A stretch of 9,311 bases of DNA. It comes from AC-37 sp035275105. Lineage in GTDB: Bacteria > Actinomycetota > Thermoleophilia > Solirubrobacterales > Thermoleophilaceae. Below, piece by piece: positions 6,059-9,311 of the stretch (its first letter is position 1; each line of letters opens with the position of its first letter). The DNA lies in contig DATENL010000034.1 in NCBI GenBank assembly GCA_035275105.1, positions 1 through 9,311 on the forward strand. Reading direction: 5' to 3'. Position numbers and translations under genes: made by a program. Under the pieces are notes generated by a model. The model was given only the letters and a program-made list of their open reading frames with translations, searched no databases and was not told the origin of the DNA.

Positions 6059-6565
6059 GCGCTCGAGGCCGGCGAGCAGCGCGGACCCGGCGGCGCCGTC
6101 GGCGTCCGCCCTCGCAAGCGCGGCGAGCACGAGCTCGTCGTGCCTGAGGGGGTTGACCTTGCGGAGCACGTCGACCACGCGGCCGTCGGGCCCGATCACG
6201 AACGTCGTGCGCTCGGTCAGGATCTGCGGGAGCAGCGAGCGGCCGGCGCCCCACGTCCCGTACTCCTTCGCGACCGCGTGGTCGGGATCGGACAGCAGCG
6301 TGAACGGCAGGTTGAAGGTGCCGGCGAATCGCCTGAGCCGCTTCGGCTTGTCGGGCGACACGCCGAGGACGACGGCGCCGGCGGCCTCGAGCTCGTCGTG
6401 GCGGTCGCGGATGCCGCACGCCTGGAGCGTGCACCCGGGCGTCATCGCGGCGGGGTAGAAGTAGATCACGACGCTGCGCCCGCGCAGGGACGACAGCCGG
6501 ACGGCGTCGCCGTTCTGGTCCGCCAGCTCGAAGTCGGGGGCGACTTCCCCCGCCCGGATCGTCAC
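6038..6565 (-). CDS. bcp: peroxiredoxin, BCP/PrxQ type
   Basis: A 175-residue thiol peroxidase that reduces hydrogen peroxide and organic hydroperoxides, recycled by thioredoxin. Seen: APDFELADQNGDAVRLSSLRG (9-29), VVIYFYPAAMTPGCTLQACGIRD (32-54) with peroxidatic Cys45 in TPGCT and resolving Cys50 five residues later, the spacing of atypical 2-Cys BCP enzymes; VLGVSPD, FTLLSDPDHAVAKEYGTWG and ERTTFVIGPDG, all typical. The familiar KDNTPGCT is here AAMTPGCT. A C-terminal extension of about 20 residues rich in Ala and Glu makes it somewhat longer than the usual 150-160. The start is GTG at 6563-6565, the only plausible codon between the glutamine synthetase stop and the conserved N-terminus; no good ribosome binding site precedes it. 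It begins 20 nt after the glutamine synthetase stop, so read-through from that gene is likely, and it ends inside the last codons of the convergent DUF255 gene. Confidence 0.94.
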   Translation of the reverse strand: MTIRAGEVAPDFELADQNGDAVRLSSLRGRSVVIYFYPAAMTPGCTLQACGIRDRHDELEAAGAVVLGVSPDKPKRLRRFAGTFNLPFTLLSDPDHAVAKEYGTWGAGRSLLPQILTERTTFVIGPDGRVVDVLRKVNPLRHDELVLAALARADADGAAGSALLAGLERSVEQRR

Positions 6566-6585
6566 CGGGCAGATATTACCGATGG

Positions 6586-7935
6586 TTACAAGACCGAGAG
6601 GTAGCGGTCCAGCTCCCAGCGCGAGACCTGGATCCGGTAGTCCTCCCACTCCTTGCGCTTGATCTCGACGAAGCGATTGAACATGTGCTCGCCGAAGGTG
6701 CGCAGGACGAGCTCCGACTCGGCCGTGAGCTCGATCGCCTCGCCGAGCGTCTCGGGCAGCTGCTCGATGCCGCGCTGCTTGCGCTCGTCCGGCGACAGGT
6801 GGTACAGGTTGCGCTCCATCGGCTCGGGCAGCTCGTAGCCCTTCTCGATCCCCTCCAGACCGGCCTGGAGCAGGGCCGCGAACGTGAGGTAGGGGTTGCA
6901 GGCGGGGTCGGGGCAGCGGAGCTCCATGCGCGTGGCCTGCTCCTTGCCCGGGTGGTACAGCGGAACCCGGACGAGCGCCGAGCGGTTGCGCCGTGACCAG
7001 GCCACGTAGACCGGGGCCTCGTAGCCCGGCACCAGGCGCTTGTAGGAGTTGACCCACTGGGCGAAGATCGACGAGATCTCGCGCGCGTGCTTGAGCTGGC
7101 CGGCGATGTACGCCTTGCCGGTCGCTGACAGGAAGTACTGGTCGTCGGCGTCGTAGAAGGCGTTGCGACCCTCCGTGAAGAGCGACTGGTGCGTGTGCAT
7201 GCCGGAGCCGTTCTCGCCGAAGAGCGGCTTGGGCATGAAGGTCGCGTGCCAGCCGTACTTCATCGCGTACTCCTTGACCGTGATGCGGTACGTCATGCAG
7301 TCGTCGGCCATCTTCAGGGCCGGGGCGTAGCGCATGTCGATCTCGTGCTGCGACGGGCCGACCTCGTGGTGGGTGTACTCCACGTGGATGCCGAGCTGCT
7401 CGAGCGCGAGGACGGTCTCGCGGCGGACGTCGGAGCCGGCGTCCAGGGTCGTCAGGTCGAAGTAGCCGCCCTCGTCGAGCACCTCGGGGTCGCCGCCGTT
7501 CAGCTTGGCGCTCCCGAAGTAGAAGTACTCGAGCTCGGGGCCGACGTTGAACGCGTCGAAGCCCATGCTCTCGGCACGCTGCAGAGCGCGGCGCAGGACG
7601 TAGCGCGGGTCGCCCTCGTAGGGCTCGCGGGAGGGCGTGACGATGTCGCAGAACATGCGGCCCACGCCGCGGTCCTCGGGCCGCCAGGGGAGGACGGCGA
7701 AGGTGGACGCATCCGGCATGGCGATCATGTCGGACTCCTCGATGGCGTTGAAGCCGGTGATCGACGAGCCGTCGAAGCCCATGCCGCCCTCGAAGGCGTC
7801 CTCGAGCTCCTGCGCGTTGATCGAGAAGCTCTTGAGCTGTCCGAGGATGTCGGTGAACCAGAGTCGCACGAAGCGGATCTCCTGGTCCTTGACGAGCGAC
7901 ATGACGTCGTCGGCGGTCTTCGGCTGGTCGGCCAT
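6586..7935 (-). CDS. glnA: glutamine synthetase type I (short form, GSI-alpha/GlnA2-like)
   Basis: A 449-residue enzyme of the dodecameric GSI family, which joins ammonia to glutamate with ATP. Seen: RFVRLWFTDILG (21-32), GFDGSSITGFNAIEESDM (53-70), NVGPELEYF with metal-binding Glu, YTHHEVGPSQHEID, FMPKPLFGENGSGMHTHQSLF, VNSYKRLVPGYEAPVYVAWSRRNRSALVRVP and PDPACNPYLTFAALLQAGL. Its length is that of the alpha or GlnA2 group and lacks the roughly 25-residue insertion of the adenylylated beta group. A Tyr (Y378, in NLYHLSPDE) is present where beta enzymes are adenylylated, though the surrounding sequence is not the usual one. Position 64 is Ala where the Bacillus enzyme has the feedback-inhibition Arg62. 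ATG at 7935 follows AAGGAG by 4 nt, a strong site. The peroxiredoxin is 20 nt downstream; the HxlR gene ends 69 nt upstream. A gamma-glutamyl-polyamine or similar ligase role, known for some actinobacterial GlnA paralogues, cannot be excluded, so the symbol is tentative. Confidence 0.95.
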   Translation of the reverse strand: MADQPKTADDVMSLVKDQEIRFVRLWFTDILGQLKSFSINAQELEDAFEGGMGFDGSSITGFNAIEESDMIAMPDASTFAVLPWRPEDRGVGRMFCDIVTPSREPYEGDPRYVLRRALQRAESMGFDAFNVGPELEYFYFGSAKLNGGDPEVLDEGGYFDLTTLDAGSDVRRETVLALEQLGIHVEYTHHEVGPSQHEIDMRYAPALKMADDCMTYRITVKEYAMKYGWHATFMPKPLFGENGSGMHTHQSLFTEGRNAFYDADDQYFLSATGKAYIAGQLKHAREISSIFAQWVNSYKRLVPGYEAPVYVAWSRRNRSALVRVPLYHPGKEQATRMELRCPDPACNPYLTFAALLQAGLEGIEKGYELPEPMERNLYHLSPDERKQRGIEQLPETLGEAIELTAESELVLRTFGEHMFNRFVEIKRKEWEDYRIQVSRWELDRYLSVL

Positions 7936-8004
7936 CGGGCTCCTTAGGACGTGTTCGGGTTCGGCGGCGAGGCGGAAGCAGTATCAGACGAGCGCGCGAG
8001 CCGC
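7936..8004 (-). promoter_or_regulatory. leader of the glutamine synthetase gene with strong ribosome binding site
   Basis: The 69-bp gap between the HxlR stop and the glutamine synthetase start holds TAAGGAG (7946-7940) 4 nt before the ATG, the best ribosome binding site in the window and one consistent with a highly expressed gene. A minus-strand GATACT about 45 nt upstream of the start could serve as a -10 box, but I see no matching -35, so read-through from the CMD/HxlR unit remains possible. No riboswitch or terminator is evident. Confidence 0.5.
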
Positions 8005-8379
8005 CTAGTCAGCGGAGCGGTCGAGCCACTCGTTGGCCCACGACTTCAACGCGTGGACCGTGGGCTCGAGCGCGCGGCCCTTGTCGGTCATCGCGTACTC
8101 GACGCGGACCGGCGAGCCGTCGAGCACCCGGCGCTCGACAATCCCCTCGGACTCGAGCTCCTTGAGGCGCTCGGACAGGAGGCGGTCGGAGATCTCCGGC
8201 ACGAGCGCTCGGATCTCCGAGAAGTGAGCGGGCCCGTCGAGGAGCACCAGCAGGATGGCGCCGGTCCAGCGCTTGCCGACGAGCTCGACGGCCCGGTGGT
8301 AGAGGGAGCAGCAGGGGTGCCGGGTGGCGCCATTCGCCCGTGAATGGACGGTGGTCGCTGCTCCTCCCGGGGCGGCCAT
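8005..8379 (-). CDS. HxlR-family winged-helix transcriptional regulator
   Basis: A 124-residue DNA-binding protein. Seen: HPCCSLYHRAVELVGKRWTGAILLVLLDGP (21-50) forming helix 1 and the start of the winged helix; FSEIRALVPEISDRLLSERLKELESEGIVERRV (53-85) with the recognition helix SDRLLSERLKEL; the wing PVRVEYAMTDKGRAL (90-104); and a C-terminal dimerisation helix (105-121). This is the full length of the family (about 100-130). Cys23 and Cys24 sit just before helix 1, where many HxlR/DUF24 members carry the cysteine that senses quinones, aldehydes or electrophiles by thiol modification. ATG at 8377-8379 is used although its ribosome binding site is weak; a GGAGGAG inside the gene has no start codon at the right distance. 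The CMD-like gene ends 32 nt upstream on the same strand, so they form a likely unit, and palindromic half-sites lie at its promoter (9004-9018). The ligand is unknown. Confidence 0.93.
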   Translation of the reverse strand: MAAPGGAATTVHSRANGATRHPCCSLYHRAVELVGKRWTGAILLVLLDGPAHFSEIRALVPEISDRLLSERLKELESEGIVERRVLDGSPVRVEYAMTDKGRALEPTVHALKSWANEWLDRSAD

Positions 8380-8392
8380 GTGTCAATCGTAC

Positions 8393-8423
8393 CTACGCGG
8401 CGTGATGGGGACTACGCGGCGTG
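8393..8423 (-). repeat. 12-bp direct repeat spanning the end of the CMD-like gene
   Basis: The minus-strand sequence CACGCCGCGTAG occurs at 8423-8412, where it encodes the last three residues and stop codon of the CMD-like gene, and again exactly at 8404-8393, 19 nt further on. The 7 nt between the copies are unrelated. It looks like a small local duplication; it lies immediately before the HxlR start, so a regulatory role is possible but unsupported. Confidence 0.6.
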
Positions 8424-8981
8424 GAGCAGGCGGCCCTCTTCGGCGGAGCCGTCCAGCGGCAGGTTGCCGCCGCGGGTGATCAGGCTCGTGAAGATGCCGA
8501 CTCCGGCGTGGGCGATCGCCTCGAGGAGCTGCTCCTCCGTCCAGCCCGCCTCGAGCGCCTCCTCGTGGAGGTGGAGCGGCGGGGTCGCCTGCCCGTCGAC
8601 GACGCCGTGCACGAAGCGCAGGAGCGCGGACTCGCGCTCGTCGGCCGACTCGAAGCGGCGGGCGAAGGCGATCTCGTCGAGCCCCAGGCCGGCCTCGCGC
8701 GCGGTGCGGAGCAGGTTGGAGAGCGTGTACTCGCTGCCCTCGTGCTCGGCGACGGCCAGCGCGACCCGCTGCTGGGTCTTCAGCGGGAGGCTGCCCTGGC
8801 GCAGCTCGGAGCGCAGGCGCGCGTAGGCGCGCAGCACCGCGGGGGCGCCGGCGACGACTCCGAGGAAGTTCGAGAGCTGGCCGCCGCTCGAGACGGCGCC
8901 CTTCAGCACCGGGAGGCTGCGCTCCGGAGCCGTCAGCTCGTCGTGGACGTGGAACCTGCTCTCCTTCGCCTTCTTCTTCAT
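8412..8981 (-). CDS. carboxymuconolactone decarboxylase/AhpD-fold protein lacking the CxxC motif
   Basis: An all-helical protein of 189 residues. Seen: LPVLKGAVSSGGQLSNFLGVVAGAPAVLRAYARLRSELRQGSLPLKTQQRVALAVAEHEGSEYTLSNLLRTAREAGL (23-99), followed by an ESALLRFVHGVV helix, WTEEQLLEAIAHAGVGIFTSLITRGGNLPLD near the C-terminus. The layout closely follows AhpD-like alkylhydroperoxidases of the carboxymuconolactone decarboxylase superfamily, in which the segment after 'ALAVAE..G' is normally C-x-x-C with a His four residues on. Here these three are Ser83, Thr86 and Leu90, so thiol peroxidase chemistry is not expected. The ATG at 8979-8981 begins a Lys-rich start (MKKKAKESRF) and is preceded by only a weak ribosome binding site. 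The gene heads the unit with the HxlR regulator; CTTAC/GTAAG half-sites lie 22-37 nt before its start. Function unknown: a decarboxylase-like, structural or ligand-sensing role are all possible. Confidence 0.88.
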   Translation of the reverse strand: MKKKAKESRFHVHDELTAPERSLPVLKGAVSSGGQLSNFLGVVAGAPAVLRAYARLRSELRQGSLPLKTQQRVALAVAEHEGSEYTLSNLLRTAREAGLGLDEIAFARRFESADERESALLRFVHGVVDGQATPPLHLHEEALEAGWTEEQLLEAIAHAGVGIFTSLITRGGNLPLDGSAEEGRLLHAA

Positions 8982-8984
8982 GGG

Positions 8985-9042
8985 CTTACTTTTCCGAGGG
9001 TTGCTTACGTAGCGTAAGTATAAGTGGCCGAACGGTCGTTCG
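8985..9042 (-). promoter_or_regulatory. promoter/operator region of the CMD-HxlR unit
   Basis: The plus strand holds a perfect inverted repeat CTTACG-TAG-CGTAAG at 9004-9018, and a third CTTAC half-site at 8985-8989, exactly 19 nt from the first. A minus-strand -10-like TATACT (9022-9017, 5 of 6 consensus) overlaps the edge of the repeat, so a bound repressor would block the polymerase. Symmetric CTTAC/GTAAG-type sites resemble those reported for HxlR-family proteins, and an HxlR gene is in the same unit, so autoregulation is likely. A second inverted repeat, CGAACG-GT-CGTTCG (9029-9042), lies at the -35 position and may be another protein site; no canonical -35 box is visible. Confidence 0.6.
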
Positions 9043-9146
9043 CGTCGTCCGGCGTGTGCGATTCCGCACGCGACGGGCCGCGCACGGCGCGGATGGTCTC
9101 TACGTCTTGTACGGGCCTGGGGCCCGTTTGGATGCCCGGCGGGCGG
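9043..9146. other. intergenic stretch with two hairpins
   Basis: Between the CMD promoter region and the truncated gene at the right edge lie two inverted repeats: GTGTGCG-ATTC-CGCACGC around 9054-9070 (one G-T wobble) and ACGGGCC-TGG-GGCCCGT at 9111-9127. The second begins 20 nt downstream of the stop codon of the right-edge gene and could end its transcript, although on the minus strand it is not followed by a U-tract. No gene is visible here. Confidence 0.45.
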
Positions 9147-9311
9147 CTAGCCGTGGCCGGTCGCCGCGGCCACCGCGGTGAGGAAGAAGCCGAGCAGGAC
9201 AGCCCACATCGCGACGCGGTCGGGGCGGCCGGCGAGACGGGGGGCGGCGGCCTGCGGGCGCGGAGGCGTGAGCGGCTGGCGCCGGGGCTCCTTGCGCGGG
9301 CGGGGCCGGGG
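9147..9311 (-). CDS. C-terminal part of a small protein with one membrane helix (start outside the window)
   Basis: An open reading frame enters from the right edge and runs 54 codons to a TAG at 9149-9147. The visible part begins with a Pro/Arg/Lys-rich stretch (PRPRPRKEPRRQPLTPP), continues through AAAPRLAGRPDRVA and ends in the hydrophobic segment MWAVLLGFFLTAVAAATGHG, a single membrane helix at the very C-terminus preceded by Asp-Arg. The clear split into a basic, proline-rich cytoplasmic part and a terminal helix argues that it is a real gene and not a chance frame. Small proteins of this shape are common in high-GC actinobacteria, but I do not recognise a named family and assign no function. 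Confidence 0.62.
   Translation of the reverse strand, partial: PRPRPRKEPRRQPLTPPRPQAAAPRLAGRPDRVAMWAVLLGFFLTAVAAATGHG

Noticed and set aside
6566..7057. N-terminal extension of the peroxiredoxin back to 7057
   Set aside because: The extra sequence is an out-of-frame reading of the glutamine synthetase gene; peroxiredoxin similarity begins at the GTG at 6565.
9111..9127. ACGGGCC-TGG-GGCCCGT as an intrinsic terminator of a plus-strand gene, helped by the TTT that follows
   Set aside because: No plus-strand gene lies upstream. On the minus strand it could serve the right-edge gene, but there it has no U-tract, so I list it only as a hairpin.
1..9311. CRISPR arrays, insertion sequences, phage or toxin-antitoxin genes
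   Set aside because: I found no regular repeats, transposase motifs, long terminal inverted repeats or toxin-like small gene pairs.

Overview
The window is GC-rich (roughly 70% by eye) bacterial DNA with dense genes, GTG and TTG starts, and strongly G/C-biased third codon positions. It looks like a high-GC actinobacterium. A c-di-AMP (ydaO/yuaA) riboswitch in front of a secreted NlpC/P60 protein and a short proline/arginine-rich protein ending in one membrane helix would fit Thermoleophilia (Solirubrobacterales/Gaiellales), but that placement is inference. I see no mobile element, CRISPR array, rRNA or tRNA. The genes are mostly chromosomal housekeeping and lipid metabolism.

Layout, left to right. 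(1) 24-1588, minus strand: an acyl-CoA dehydrogenase (383-1588) followed 2 nt later by a small SCP2-like lipid-carrier protein (24-380). A perfect 24-bp palindrome (1607-1630) lies just upstream of the dehydrogenase start and looks like its operator. (2) 1716-1758: a 43-nt imperfect inverted repeat between the dehydrogenase and the next gene. (3) 1793-2338, minus: a secreted NlpC/P60 cysteine hydrolase, preceded by a textbook c-di-AMP riboswitch (about 2340-2478) and a good sigma70-like promoter (2514-2541). The 3' strand of the riboswitch pseudoknot appears to be the ribosome binding site itself. (4) 2669-6058, plus: a medium-chain acyl-CoA synthetase and, 9 nt later, a 650-residue thioredoxin-like DUF255/YyaL-type protein. 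(5) 6038-7935, minus: a type I glutamine synthetase followed by a BCP-type peroxiredoxin whose 3' end overlaps the DUF255 gene by 21 bp. (6) 8005-8981, minus: a carboxymuconolactone decarboxylase/AhpD-fold protein that has lost its CxxC motif, followed by an HxlR-type regulator. CTTAC/GTAAG half-sites sit at the likely promoter. (7) 9147-9311, minus: the C-terminal end of a small membrane protein that runs off the right edge.

Functionally, the acyl-CoA dehydrogenase, SCP2-like protein and acyl-CoA synthetase point to fatty-acid or other acyl-CoA catabolism, in two separately controlled units. The NlpC/P60 gene connects cell-wall remodelling to c-di-AMP. The peroxiredoxin, the DUF255 protein and the HxlR/CMD pair share a thiol or redox theme, but the sequence does not prove that they work together. 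The items most worth a second look are the riboswitch whose pseudoknot overlaps the ribosome binding site, the perfect palindrome before the dehydrogenase, and the cysteine-less CMD-like protein paired with a cysteine-bearing HxlR regulator.
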